Source of the DNA: Microbulbifer pacificus
GTDB taxonomy: Bacteria; Pseudomonadota; Gammaproteobacteria; Pseudomonadales; Cellvibrionaceae
DNA: 64,000 nucleotides
Reading direction: 5' to 3'
NCBI RefSeq assembly: GCF_002959965.1
Contig: NZ_PREV01000026.1
Location: 565,501-629,500 of the forward strand
The translations under genes and the position numbers were made by a program. Of this stretch, positions 30,898 through 40,210 are shown piece by piece; within the stretch, counting starts at the first letter, position 1, and the number at the start of each line of letters is the position of its first letter. The notes under the pieces were generated by a model. The model worked only from the letters and a program-made list of their open reading frames with translations, ran no database searches and was not told the origin of the DNA.

Positions 30898-31773
30898 TCA
30901 GGCTCTGCCCCGACTCGCCAGGCGCGCGCGGAACTGTGCAGGGGTGACCGCGTGCGCCGCGCGAAAACTGGCGGTCAGATGGCTCTGACTGCTGAAGCCG
31001 CACTCCTGGGCAATGCTGGCAATCGGCATTTCTGACAGAGACAACAGCTTGCGCGCCTGCTCCAGGCGCGCTGCCAATACATAGCGGTGCGGCGCCATAC
31101 CCACCGCATCCTGAAACAGGCGCCGGAAATGCGCCTGGCTGACACCCGCTCGCAGCGCCAGCGCATCTGCCGAAAGATCCCCCGCCAGGTTCTGGTGAAT
31201 ATGATTCAACACCGCCTGCAAACGCGAAAAGTGCGCGTGGCGCGGGCTGATACCACCGGTACCCGGTGTGGTCAGCACGCGGTAAGTCTGCTCCAGCATC
31301 AACGCCGCCAGCCGCCCCATAAACGCCTGATCCGCCACCGGCCCCTTGTGCAATTCGCTCACCAGCTGCTGCGCCGCGGCGCCCACCAGCGGATCGCTGA
31401 AGGGCAGCGGCTGGCCGCGGGACCCTGCTAACAACTCCAGGTTCGCCATGGTGTCCGTGCCGCCCTCAAGAAAATAAAACACGGAAAAATCCACCGTGCC
31501 GGAGTAGTGCCAGTGGGTGGGTACACCGCGGGGAATCAGCAGCGACTGGGTCGGCAGGTTCTGGCTGACCCAGTGATCCTGCTCCCCCTCCTTCACCTGC
31601 CCGCCACCAAACTGGTTGATCAGACCAACGCAGTCCAGGCCGGATACGGTGCGTTCGATGGTCTGATACATGTAACGCTCCACAAAGAGCGGCACCTCCC
31701 CTTCGATAAACCCCTCGAGAATGGGCTTTTGCCCAAGCTCTTCGCGTACTTTCAGCCAGCTCGACTGCGGCAA
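30898..31773 (-). CDS. AraC-family transcriptional regulator
   Basis: 291 residues from a TTG preceded by AGGGAGGG; the open frame runs far upstream, but that part is antisense to the acyl-CoA dehydrogenase gene and is not real coding. The C-terminal AraC HTH pair is complete (LSADALALRAGVSQAHFRRL and ASIAQECGFSSQSHLTASFR). The N-terminal half (about 1-170) has a cupin-like core including LIPRGVPTHWHYSGTVDFSV. Divergent from the acyl-CoA dehydrogenase gene with 123 bases between starts, so it probably regulates the 31.9-38.4 kb operon. The inducer is unknown. Confidence 0.88.
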   Translation of the reverse strand: MPQSSWLKVREELGQKPILEGFIEGEVPLFVERYMYQTIERTVSGLDCVGLINQFGGGQVKEGEQDHWVSQNLPTQSLLIPRGVPTHWHYSGTVDFSVFYFLEGGTDTMANLELLAGSRGQPLPFSDPLVGAAAQQLVSELHKGPVADQAFMGRLAALMLEQTYRVLTTPGTGGISPRHAHFSRLQAVLNHIHQNLAGDLSADALALRAGVSQAHFRRLFQDAVGMAPHRYVLAARLEQARKLLSLSEMPIASIAQECGFSSQSHLTASFRAAHAVTPAQFRARLASRGRA

Positions 31774-31896
31774 ATCCCAACCCTCCCTATGAGCGGATTT
31801 TGATAAAGATACGCACAGTTGCTGAAAGTCACCAGCGCCTTCGACGGCGCACACTGTGCGCTGCAGATAACAAATACGCGCGAGGCACCGATAGCG

Positions 31897-33177
31897 ATGC
31901 AACTGAAAACCCAACTGACCCTGCCGGACGTCGGACTCTCCGGCTTTGAAACGCCGCTCAGCGAAGAGGAAGCAGCCATCCAGGCCTCCGTGCACCGTTT
32001 CGCCCGCGATACTCTGCGTCCGCTGGGCGCGGAGCTGGACAGGATGAGTGCCGATGACGTGGTTGCTCCCGGCTCCCCCTATTACAGCGCCTTTGCCGAG
32101 TTCGCCAAACTTGGTTTGAGCCCGGAGTTGCTGTCGGAACTCCCCCCGGAAATGGCGGTGCGCGTGGAGTCCCTGATTGGCGAGGAGCTTGGCTGGGGCG
32201 ACGCCGGCCTCGGTGTATCGCTCGGCGCCGCAGGCTTCCCCCTGCAGATGGCCACCGCCATGGGCGACCGCGAACTGATCGAGCTGTGCACCGGCAAAAT
32301 CGGCTGTTGGGTGATTACCCAGCCGGACAGGGGCAGCGATGTGCAGGTGTTCGACATGGCCCGCGAATGGGTGCCCGGCCAGCAAGGCAACAAGGGCAAC
32401 CTGTGGGCACAGGTGCGCGGCGATGACATTGTCATCAACGGTCAGTGCTCGGCGTGGGTCTCCAACGGCGCCGTAGCGCAGGTGGCACTCTGTTATATGG
32501 CCGCCGATTACGGCGACGGCTTTTTCGAGGCGGATGGACGACCGAACGGCCTGAGCGTCATCGTGCCCCTGGATCTCCCCGGTGTTACCCGTGGCAAACC
32601 GCTGGACAAAATCGGCCAGCGCGCCCTGCCCCAGGGTGAAATCTATTTCGACAATGTACGCGTGCCGAAACGTTACGCGGTGGCGTTGAAAGACGAGTAC
32701 TACGGGAACATGGCCTCTACCTGGTCCTACGCCGGCACCCATATGTCCCAGGTGTTTACCGGTGTGGCGCGCGCCGCCTTTGAAATGGCCCTGCAGTATT
32801 GCCACGAACGCAAACAGGGTGGCCGCCTGCTGATCGACCACCAGCTCACTCGCTTCCGCCTCGGCGACATGCTGCGCCGAGTGGAACTGGCGCGGGCCAC
32901 CGCACGCCGCGCGCTGGCGTTTGCGCGCCTGTCGCCCAACAGCCATCCCTATGCCACCGCGTCTGCCAAGGTCACCGTCACCGAGGAAGCCATGCATGTG
33001 GCCGGCGAAGCGCTGCAACTATTTGGCGGCGCCGGCACCTCGCGGGAATACCCCATCGAAAAACTGGTGCGCGACGCCCGCGCCGCGCTGATCGAAGACG
33101 GCGAAAACCGTGTACTCACCATGCGCCTGGGGCTGCTGGCCCAGCAACTCTATGCCGAAGGCTGGACCCAGAACTGA
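31897..33177 (+). CDS. Acyl-CoA dehydrogenase family protein with altered catalytic site
   Basis: 426 residues from MQLKTQLTLPD; an ATG 26 codons earlier is possible but adds no family sequence. The order is helical N-domain (about 15-140), beta domain (CWVITQPDRGSDVQVFDMAR; FDNVRVPKRYAVAL), and C-terminal helical domain with FAD-binding LFGGAGTSREYPIEKLVRDA. The usual catalytic Glu of the IYEGT motif is replaced by IEDGE, with Asp401 in its place. It would desaturate an acyl-CoA at alpha-beta if active. First gene of the AraC-linked operon with ligase, thiolase and SDR; the substrate is not deducible. Confidence 0.88.
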   Translation: MQLKTQLTLPDVGLSGFETPLSEEEAAIQASVHRFARDTLRPLGAELDRMSADDVVAPGSPYYSAFAEFAKLGLSPELLSELPPEMAVRVESLIGEELGWGDAGLGVSLGAAGFPLQMATAMGDRELIELCTGKIGCWVITQPDRGSDVQVFDMAREWVPGQQGNKGNLWAQVRGDDIVINGQCSAWVSNGAVAQVALCYMAADYGDGFFEADGRPNGLSVIVPLDLPGVTRGKPLDKIGQRALPQGEIYFDNVRVPKRYAVALKDEYYGNMASTWSYAGTHMSQVFTGVARAAFEMALQYCHERKQGGRLLIDHQLTRFRLGDMLRRVELARATARRALAFARLSPNSHPYATASAKVTVTEEAMHVAGEALQLFGGAGTSREYPIEKLVRDARAALIEDGENRVLTMRLGLLAQQLYAEGWTQN

Positions 33178-33214
33178 TTCCAAAAACAATGAGAATGATT
33201 GAGGAGAGAAAACA

Positions 33215-34348
33215 ATGGCCAAATATCCCGTAGTCATTTATGGAGCCAGCGGCTACACCGGCATGCTGATCATGGACTGGCTGATCGATCAGAATATTCC
33301 CTTCACCGCCGTGGCCCGCAACGCCGGGCGCGTACAGGAAATGATGTCCCAGCGGGTAGTGCGCCTGGAATCCGCGACCTACGAAATCATCGAAGCGGAA
33401 CACACTGTCGATAGTCTGGCAACGGCTTTTACCGGCGCCAAGGTGGTGTGTAACACCGTCGGTCCGTTTGTGAATTTTGGTCTGGTCGGCGTTGAAGCCG
33501 CATTGAAAGCGGGCTGCCACCACATCGACACCACCGGCGAACAGGAATACATCCGCACCGTGCGCGACGAGTATGGCGAGCAGTTCCGTCAGGCGGGCCT
33601 GCTGGTTTCCCCCTCGCTCGCGTACATGTACACCTTCGCGGAAATTGCCGCGGAACTCGCACTGGAGCACCCGGGCATTGACGCGCTGGAAACCACCACC
33701 CTGTGCCGCGGCCCACGCGAAGGTGTCGCCGGGGTTACCGTGGGTTCCACCGCGTCCATTTTTGAAATGCTGCGTGCGCGCGAATACTACCTGTGGGACG
33801 GCAAACTGAAAGAGCACGCCCCCCACACCTCTTTCAACATCACCTCGCCGCACTTCATGCAGCCGGTGTTCTCCCTGCCCTGGGGCGGTACCTCACTGCC
33901 GATTTATTTCGAAAAAGATTCACGGGTGAAGAGCTGTGTTTCCTCCGTCGGCTTCTACGATAACGACGTGATGCAGAAGGTGCACCAGCTCAGTTACAAG
34001 TGGGAAGAGGAGTACAGGGACCTGCCGCGTGAACACCAGGATGAGGTGATCAGGCAGGTAGTGGCGTCCACCACTCCGAGCATGCCGCCGCGGGAGCGCA
34101 CCACGCAAATGCGTATGGTGGATACCGCCATCGGTCGCGGCCAGCTTTCCGCGGTGCGCGCGGAAGTCTTCGGTACCACCGCGTATATCGCCACCGGCGC
34201 CCTGCAGACCGCCGCGGTCATCAAACTGCTGGAAGGTGAAACCAACAAGGTGGGCTTCGCCTCCGGCTCCAAGGCCTTCGGTCACCGTTACCTGTTGGGC
34301 TTCCTCGAAGAACGCGGCCTGGCGCGCGCTTCCGTCACTCAACTGTAA
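33215..34348 (+). CDS. Saccharopine dehydrogenase-like NAD(P)-binding protein
   Basis: 377 residues. The Rossmann fold opens the protein: YPVVIYGASGYTGMLIMDWL, with the GxSGxTG nucleotide loop used by saccharopine dehydrogenase-like and trans-acting enoyl reductase families. It continues with CNTVGPFVNFGLVGVEAALK and HHIDTTGEQEYI. The second half resembles a catalytic/dimer domain and ends SGSKAFGHRYLLGFLEERGL. AGGAGAGAAA precedes the ATG. In the operon it would reduce or oxidise a CoA- or carbonyl-linked intermediate; the exact reaction is unknown. Confidence 0.8.
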   Translation: MAKYPVVIYGASGYTGMLIMDWLIDQNIPFTAVARNAGRVQEMMSQRVVRLESATYEIIEAEHTVDSLATAFTGAKVVCNTVGPFVNFGLVGVEAALKAGCHHIDTTGEQEYIRTVRDEYGEQFRQAGLLVSPSLAYMYTFAEIAAELALEHPGIDALETTTLCRGPREGVAGVTVGSTASIFEMLRAREYYLWDGKLKEHAPHTSFNITSPHFMQPVFSLPWGGTSLPIYFEKDSRVKSCVSSVGFYDNDVMQKVHQLSYKWEEEYRDLPREHQDEVIRQVVASTTPSMPPRERTTQMRMVDTAIGRGQLSAVRAEVFGTTAYIATGALQTAAVIKLLEGETNKVGFASGSKAFGHRYLLGFLEERGLARASVTQL

Positions 34349-34376
34349 CTGCCGCGCAGTTATTCCCTGCCATCGC

Positions 34377-34402
34377 CGCGGCTCCCGCTTTCGGGAGCCG
34401 CG
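34377..34402 (+). other. Intra-operon hairpin
   Basis: CGCGGCTCCCG (34377-34387) pairs perfectly with CGGGAGCCGCG (34392-34402) around CTTT. No T-run follows, so complete termination is unlikely; partial attenuation or mRNA protection between the reductase-like gene and the ligase gene is more likely. Confidence 0.6.
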
Positions 34403-34422
34403 CCTGTTTCGAGGAATTTCCC

Positions 34423-36006
34423 ATGGCCATTATCGATTTCTTTGACCGCGGCTGGCGCGGCAATCCGGAGGGCAGCGCGTATATCCAGGACGACCGCCAC
34501 TACAGTTTCAACGAAGTGGGTCAATTGTCCTGCCGCATTGCCAACGCGCTGCTCGCCGAAGGCTTCGGCAAAGAAACCAAAGGCGCGGTCTGGGCCGGCA
34601 ACGACGTGACGGCCTGGACCTGCACCCTCGGCCTGTGGCGCGCCAACATGTGCTGGATTCCCGTGGGTGCACGCAATGCCGTGGAGGAAAACCTCTATGT
34701 GCTGGACGCCTTTGATTGCGAAATTCTTTTCTTCCAACAGGCGTTCGCCGACACCATCGCCGCGCTGCAGTCGCGGCTGCCGAAAATCCGACTCTGGGTT
34801 TGTGTCGATGGCGAATCACCGCAAGTGATCGAGAGTATTTCCCTGAACGGCTGGGTGGAAACCCAGCCAGCCAGTAAACCGGAAGTGCCGGTGGACCCGG
34901 ACGATGTGATCATGCTGTCCGCCACCGGCGGCACCACCGGCGCACCCAAGGGCGTGATGAACACCCACCGCAGTACCCAGGCCTTCTGCGCGCATTTCAT
35001 GATGCGCTGTACCTATGGTGGTGAGAGGGGAGGCAACGAGCGCCCGGTGAACCTGGCCGCGGCCCCCATCACCCATACGGCCGGCCTGCTGTCGGTGCCC
35101 TGCTCCGCACTCGGCGGTACCGTAGTGGTGGTGACCAAGCCGGACCCGGCCCTGCTGCTGGGCGCCATCCCGAAATACAAGGTCACCGAATTATTCCTGC
35201 CGCCGACGGTCATCTACCGCCTGCTGGATATTCCCGACCTGAAACAGAAAGTGGATTTCTCGTCGCTGAAATATTTCATGTACGGCGCCGCGCCCATGTC
35301 CGTGGAGAAACTGAAACAGGCTATCGACACCATCGGCCCGGTGATGATGGGCGGCTACGGCCAGACCGAAGCCCCCGCCTCCATCGCCTACCTGCGCCCC
35401 GACGAGCACTTCGATACCGATGGCAACCTCGCTTCCGACACGCGCCTGTCTTCCGTCGGCCGCCCCAACGCACTGATCCGTTGCGAAATCATGAACGAAG
35501 CGGGAGAAATTCTCGCTGCCGGTGAAAGCGGTGAGATCTGCGTGCGCGGCGACCTGGTGATGAAAGGCTATTACAAAGCCCCGGAAAAAACCGCCGAAGC
35601 CATTATCGACGGCTGGCTGCATACCGGTGATATCGGCCATATCGATGCCGACGGTTACCTGCATATCACCGACCGCAAAAAAGACATGATCATCTCCGGC
35701 GGTTTCAATGTGTACCCCAGCGAAGTGGAACAGGTGATCTGGAGCCACCCGGCGGTGCGGGACTGCGCGGTAATCGGCGTGCCCGATGCACAGTGGGGCG
35801 AAACGGTAAAAGCGATGGTGGAACTGAATCAGGGGCAGTGCGCGACCGCCGAGGAATTGGTTGCCCTGTGCAAGGAAAAACTCGGCTCGGTGAAGTCGCC
35901 CAAGTCCGTGGATTTTATCGACGCGCTGCCGCGCAGCCCCGTAGGCAAGGTGCTGAAAAAAGACCTGCGCGCGCGTTATTGGGCCGATAGCGAGCGGAAA
36001 ATCTGA
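34423..36006 (+). CDS. Acyl-CoA synthetase (AMP-dependent ligase)
   Basis: 527 residues of the ANL superfamily. The AMP/phosphate loop is MLSATGGTTGAPKGVMNTHR, followed by MMGGYGQTEAP (motif A5), DGWLHTGDIGHIDADGYLHI (A7), DRKKDMIISGGFNVYPSEVE (hinge) and PRSPVGKVLKKDLR, whose Lys is the adenylation lysine. It activates a carboxylic acid as the acyl-AMP and then the CoA thioester. The stop overlaps the thiolase start (TGATG), so the two are translationally coupled. A second, AlkK-like ligase is at 59172. The natural acid cannot be read from sequence. Confidence 0.93.
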   Translation: MAIIDFFDRGWRGNPEGSAYIQDDRHYSFNEVGQLSCRIANALLAEGFGKETKGAVWAGNDVTAWTCTLGLWRANMCWIPVGARNAVEENLYVLDAFDCEILFFQQAFADTIAALQSRLPKIRLWVCVDGESPQVIESISLNGWVETQPASKPEVPVDPDDVIMLSATGGTTGAPKGVMNTHRSTQAFCAHFMMRCTYGGERGGNERPVNLAAAPITHTAGLLSVPCSALGGTVVVVTKPDPALLLGAIPKYKVTELFLPPTVIYRLLDIPDLKQKVDFSSLKYFMYGAAPMSVEKLKQAIDTIGPVMMGGYGQTEAPASIAYLRPDEHFDTDGNLASDTRLSSVGRPNALIRCEIMNEAGEILAAGESGEICVRGDLVMKGYYKAPEKTAEAIIDGWLHTGDIGHIDADGYLHITDRKKDMIISGGFNVYPSEVEQVIWSHPAVRDCAVIGVPDAQWGETVKAMVELNQGQCATAEELVALCKEKLGSVKSPKSVDFIDALPRSPVGKVLKKDLRARYWADSERKI

Positions 36007-37244
36007 TGAGCAATATCTACATTGCCGGTATCGCCATGACGGTGTTCGGCCGGCATCTTGAACGCAGCCTCCACGATCTCGCCGGCGAAGCGCTAAAAGG
36101 CGCGCTCCGCGATGCGGGTTGCACCACCGACGATTTGGGCATCGCCTATTACGCCGGCATGACCAACGGCCCGCTACAGGGCCAGATTTCCATTCCCGGC
36201 CAAGTGGTGCTCAGCAAGATCGGTGTGCACAGCATTCCGATCTTCAACGTGGAAAATGCCTGCGCCTCCGGCAGTTCCGCCGTTCATCTGGCGGTGCAGA
36301 GCCTGAAAGCCGGCAGCGCCGACGTGGCGCTGGCACTGGGTGCGGAGAAAATGAATATCCCCGATAAAGCCAAAGCCTTCGCACTGTTTGAAGGCGGCTG
36401 GGATGTATCCCGCGCGGAAGAGAATTACCGGACGCTGGTAAAAATGGGCGAGGGTGTAGCGGTGCCGGAAGGTTCTACCTCCGAGCGCCCCTACAGCCGG
36501 TTTATGGATATCTACGCCGCCATGTGTCGCTTCCATATGAAGACCTTCGGTACTACGCAGCGGCAGATTGCTGCGGTGTCGGCCAAAAACCACGGCCATT
36601 CGGTGCACAACCCCAACTCTCAGTTTCGCCAGCCGTTCACGGTGGAAGAAATATTGGCAGCGCCGCCCATTACCTACCCCATCACCCTGCCCATGTGTGC
36701 GCCACTGTCCGACGGTGCCGCCGCGGCCATTCTGTGTACCGAGGAAGGGCTCAAGCGCATTGGTGCCGACAGAAAACGCTGCATCAGAGTCGCCGCCAGT
36801 GTAATCCAGAGTTTCAGCCACCGCCCGCTGGAGAAGCCCGAGCTGCACGTAGGCCGCCGCGCGGCGGATCTCGCCTATGAAACCGCCGGGCTCGGCCCCG
36901 GAGATATGCAGGTAGCCGAAGTACACGACGCTTCCGCCATGGGTGAAATCATCCAGGCGGAAAACCTGCGCCTGGTACCACTGGGAGAAGGCGGTCCAGC
37001 CGCGGAGCGCGGGGATTTCACCCTCGGCGGGCGCATCCCGGTCAATACCTCCGGTGGCCTGCAATCCAAGGGCCATCCCCTCGGCGCCACCGGCATCGGC
37101 CAGCTGTACGAGCTGGTAACGCAGCTGCGCGGTGAGGCCGGTGCGCGGCAGGTGGTTGGCGCTCGCCACGCCATTCAGGAAAACGGTGGTGGTTTACAGG
37201 GTATCGAGGAAGCTGCCCTTGCGATTCATATTCTCAGTAAGTAA
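36006..37244 (+). CDS. Thiolase (SCP-x/lipid-transfer type)
   Basis: 412 residues. Cys86 in NVENACASGSSAVHLAV is the acyl-accepting nucleophile. VAEVHDASAMGEII corresponds to the HDCF region, and VNTSGGLQSKGHPLGATGIG carries the catalytic His. The C-terminus reads HAIQENGGGLQG, without the second Cys of classic thiolases, as in SCP-x relatives. It would cleave a beta-ketoacyl-CoA to acyl-CoA plus acetyl- or propionyl-CoA. Thiolases of this group often need a DUF35 OB-fold partner; none is seen here. Coupled to the ligase gene upstream. Confidence 0.9.
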   Translation: MSNIYIAGIAMTVFGRHLERSLHDLAGEALKGALRDAGCTTDDLGIAYYAGMTNGPLQGQISIPGQVVLSKIGVHSIPIFNVENACASGSSAVHLAVQSLKAGSADVALALGAEKMNIPDKAKAFALFEGGWDVSRAEENYRTLVKMGEGVAVPEGSTSERPYSRFMDIYAAMCRFHMKTFGTTQRQIAAVSAKNHGHSVHNPNSQFRQPFTVEEILAAPPITYPITLPMCAPLSDGAAAAILCTEEGLKRIGADRKRCIRVAASVIQSFSHRPLEKPELHVGRRAADLAYETAGLGPGDMQVAEVHDASAMGEIIQAENLRLVPLGEGGPAAERGDFTLGGRIPVNTSGGLQSKGHPLGATGIGQLYELVTQLRGEAGARQVVGARHAIQENGGGLQGIEEAALAIHILSK

Positions 37245-37259
37245 CCAAGTGACTGAATC

Positions 37260-37514
37260 ATGACAACAATATTGAAAGGTGGCTGCCTGGCGATTTATCT
37301 GCTGGCGCTGGTGGGTCTGTTTACACCACTGCCGTTCGGCGCGGAAACGCCACTACTGTATACCGCGCTCTTCCTGCTGGCCGCACACTTGCTGGAAGCG
37401 GTGGCGATGTTTCGTATCGTGTCCCGTTATCCGGGCCCTCTGGCAACCAGCCTGATACTCACCCTGCTGTTCGGTTTTCTGCACTGGTGGCCGCTGCGTC
37501 AACAGGCAGCCTGA
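37260..37514 (+). CDS. Small membrane protein, DUF1145-like
   Basis: 84 residues, almost entirely three hydrophobic helices (about 5-22, 30-50, 58-76), ending FGFLHWWPLRQQ. Length and pattern resemble DUF1145 proteins, but this is judged by eye. It lies 15 bases after the thiolase stop and 42 before the SDR gene, so it is almost certainly in the operon. Function unknown. Confidence 0.7.
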   Translation: MTTILKGGCLAIYLLALVGLFTPLPFGAETPLLYTALFLLAAHLLEAVAMFRIVSRYPGPLATSLILTLLFGFLHWWPLRQQAA

Positions 37515-37556
37515 TTCGGCTTTCCAGAAATAGTGTTTCTCTCACAGGAGAAAAAT

Positions 37557-38351
37557 ATGTTCGAGAATAAAGTGGTTGTCATTACCGGCGCCGGTTCCGG
37601 TATCGGCCGGGCTCTCGCGGTTCAATTTGCCGAGGCCGGCGCGCGTCTGGCGCTTTCCGATATCCATGACGCGGGATTGAATGCCACCCTTGCCATGCTG
37701 CCCGCTCACATCGAGGCGCGGGGTTACCAACTGGATGCCAGTTCGCGGGCAGCAATGTTCGATCACGCGGACGAAGTGCAGCGCGACTTCGGCACCGCCC
37801 ACTATGTCGTCAACAACGCCGGCGCCACCGTGGTCGGTACCGTCGCCAATACGGATATCGAGGAGTACGAGTGGCAGCTGAACCTCAATCTCTACGGCGT
37901 GCTCTACGGCACCAAGGCCTTCCTGCCGATGATGCTGGCGCAACGCGAAGGCTGCATCATCAACATCTCCAGCGTATTCGGCCTGCTGGCGTTCCCCAGC
38001 CAGAGTGCCTACAACATGTCGAAGTTTGCCGTGCGCGGCCTGACCGAATGTCTTTGGCAGGAACTGGAAGGCACCGGCGTGCGCGCTGTGTGTGTACACC
38101 CCGGTGGTATCAAAACCAACATTGAGCGCGCCGGGCGCAGGGTAAAAGCCGCCGGCACCGAAGAAGAGAAATTTCTGGCGCAGGCAGAGAAAATGCTGGT
38201 GACGCCGCCAGAGACCTGCGCCGCGCAAATCCTCCGCGGTCTACGCAAAGGGAAAAAGCGCATACTCACCGGCCATCTGTCGCGCACTATTTTCTGGCTG
38301 GTCAGGCTGTTACCGGACAGCTACCCGGTGATTCTGCGCCGGCTGGGTTGA
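37557..38351 (+). CDS. Short-chain dehydrogenase/reductase
   Basis: 264 residues from the ATG after CAGGAG. Classical SDR signature: VVVITGAGSGIGRALAVQFA (TGxxxGxG cofactor loop), NNAGATVVG, INISSVFGLLAFPSQSAYNM with the catalytic Ser, then Tyr and Lys in SAYNMSKF, and VHPGGIKTNIERAG. SDIHDA after beta-2 points to NAD(H). It would interconvert a hydroxy and a keto group of the pathway intermediate. Last gene of the operon. A second SDR is encoded at 60854. Confidence 0.92.
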   Translation: MFENKVVVITGAGSGIGRALAVQFAEAGARLALSDIHDAGLNATLAMLPAHIEARGYQLDASSRAAMFDHADEVQRDFGTAHYVVNNAGATVVGTVANTDIEEYEWQLNLNLYGVLYGTKAFLPMMLAQREGCIINISSVFGLLAFPSQSAYNMSKFAVRGLTECLWQELEGTGVRAVCVHPGGIKTNIERAGRRVKAAGTEEEKFLAQAEKMLVTPPETCAAQILRGLRKGKKRILTGHLSRTIFWLVRLLPDSYPVILRRLG

Positions 38352-38522
38352 TCATCCATTATTGCGCCAGAAGCGCACACCTCCGATGCCATCCTGTACT
38401 AGGGTTTAACGGAATTGTGCGATTTAGCCAGCGCCCCACTTTGCCCTGTCCGCTCGCGCCTGCAGACAGGGAATGTGTGCAGCCAAGCAAGACTTGGTGA
38501 CAGAAAACTTCCGAGGAAAAGG

Positions 38523-40028
38523 ATGTTAAGAAATTTCATCTATACCGCCGTGCTGTCAGCTGTCGCCACGAACGCCTTCGCAGACACGCCCAAATACAAG
38601 ATGACCACGGACATGCCAGCGTCGATTACCACGCCGGACACTGTGGAAACTTCGGCTGGTACCTTTCGCTTCTTTGATGGAGTCCCCGACCTAAAATCGG
38701 TGCAGACCGCCTACGATGTGCTCGATCGCATGCGTGGTACCGAAGCGTACATCACCGGCCTGCCTACAGCCTCCGCGTACGCCCTGTATACGGGGCCAAA
38801 AGCCATTGGCTGGGAGAGGCCCAACCAGATCCAACTGTTCAAAGACCTATTGGACTCCACAGCGCTGATTCTGACTGGCAATACCTCCACGCTATACGCC
38901 ATTTCCACCCTGGATCTGAAGACAGACGGCGCCACCGTGATCGAGATACCGCCGGGTATGCTCGGCGCGCTCGACAGCGCCTGGTTCAAATTTATTGGCA
39001 ACTTTGGCCCCGCAGGGCAGGACAAGGGGAAAGGCGGTAAATACCTAGTGCTGCCGCCCGGTTACAAGGGTGATGTTCCCAATGGCTATTTCATATTGAA
39101 GGCCCCCACCTACCGCAATTGGCTGTTCTTGCGCGGCTCCATTGCCAAAGGCCTGAAACCGGCGGTGGAAAATATCGAAAAGCATCTGCGAGTCTACCCG
39201 CTCGCCAAGGCGAGCAATCCGCCGGCGACCGAGTTCATCAATGCCTCCGGCAAACAAATGAACACCATCCCCGCCAACGATTTCAGTTTCTATGAGCAGC
39301 TGAACGCCGCAGTGCAGTACGAGCCGATCGACTCTCTGGACCCCGTCACCCGCGGTCTCTACGCGTCCATCGGCATTGTCAAGGACAAGCCATTTAAACC
39401 CGACGCACGCATGAGGAGACTGCTGACCGATGCCGTGGCCATCGGCAATGCCATCGCCCGTGCCAATACCTTCTATCCGCGCAATAAAGGCAATTACATT
39501 TATGGCGAAGGCAGCGGCTGGGTTATGGGGTACGCAGACAAGAACACCACCTTCACCTATAGCGGTGCGTACGATTCCATGGCCGCGGCCTTCTTTCACT
39601 ACAATGCCATCGGTGTCACTCCAGCGATGGCGCTCACCCGTCCCGGCGCCGGCTCGGATTACGGCATCAACGGCACGGATTCAAAAAAGCGTGCTCTGGA
39701 TGGCTCCAAAACCTACCGTCTGAGGCTACCGCCCAATGTGCCGGTAAAAGATTTCTGGGCGGTGACTATATACGACACCCAAACCCGTTCACTGCTGCAA
39801 ACCGACCAGCAGTTTCCCACCGTGGGTAGCCAAACCGAGGGCATGCAGAAAAATACCGACGGCTCCTACGACATCTACTTTTCACCCAAACCTCCCCAAG
39901 GCAAGGAAGGCAACTGGTTGCAGACGATTCCGGGCAAGAGCTGGATGATCATCCTGCGTATGTACGGCCCGCAGGAGGCGTGGATTGATAAAACCTGGAG
40001 GCCCGGCGAGATAGAGCTGATGGAGTGA
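38523..40028 (+). CDS. DUF1254/DUF1214 exported protein (copy B)
   Basis: 501 residues from the ATG after GAGGAAAAGG; the longer open frame starts with unlikely sequence. Signal peptide MLRNFIYTAVLSAVATNAFA. It includes QTAYDVLDRMRGTEAYITGL, a DUF1254 core with LTGNTSTLYAISTLDLK, and a DUF1214 C-terminus with FWAVTIYDTQTRSLLQTDQ and DIYFSPKPPQGKEGNWLQTI. It is clearly a different subfamily from the copy at 29456. Family function unknown. It follows the SDR gene by 171 bases and precedes the second outer-membrane protein gene. Confidence 0.88.
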   Translation: MLRNFIYTAVLSAVATNAFADTPKYKMTTDMPASITTPDTVETSAGTFRFFDGVPDLKSVQTAYDVLDRMRGTEAYITGLPTASAYALYTGPKAIGWERPNQIQLFKDLLDSTALILTGNTSTLYAISTLDLKTDGATVIEIPPGMLGALDSAWFKFIGNFGPAGQDKGKGGKYLVLPPGYKGDVPNGYFILKAPTYRNWLFLRGSIAKGLKPAVENIEKHLRVYPLAKASNPPATEFINASGKQMNTIPANDFSFYEQLNAAVQYEPIDSLDPVTRGLYASIGIVKDKPFKPDARMRRLLTDAVAIGNAIARANTFYPRNKGNYIYGEGSGWVMGYADKNTTFTYSGAYDSMAAAFFHYNAIGVTPAMALTRPGAGSDYGINGTDSKKRALDGSKTYRLRLPPNVPVKDFWAVTIYDTQTRSLLQTDQQFPTVGSQTEGMQKNTDGSYDIYFSPKPPQGKEGNWLQTIPGKSWMIILRMYGPQEAWIDKTWRPGEIELME

Positions 40029-40210
40029 TCCGAATTCTGTGCCGATCATCCTCACGAAGATTTAAACTCTGTCATTGTGAAGGAAATAATCTGGGGAATT
40101 TGCCTTATGTGCCTGGTAATTACCTTGCGAAGCCGCAGAGAGTGGAAGTATTTCCCTGATTGTTGACATATCTCCCGGCATATCCCGACAGCAGAACATC
40201 TGCGTTGACG

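Noticed and set aside
31774..33018. N-terminal extension of the AraC regulator to 706 residues
   Set aside because: The extra 415 residues are antisense to the acyl-CoA dehydrogenase gene; a good ribosome binding site marks a TTG start at 31773 that gives a normal AraC length.
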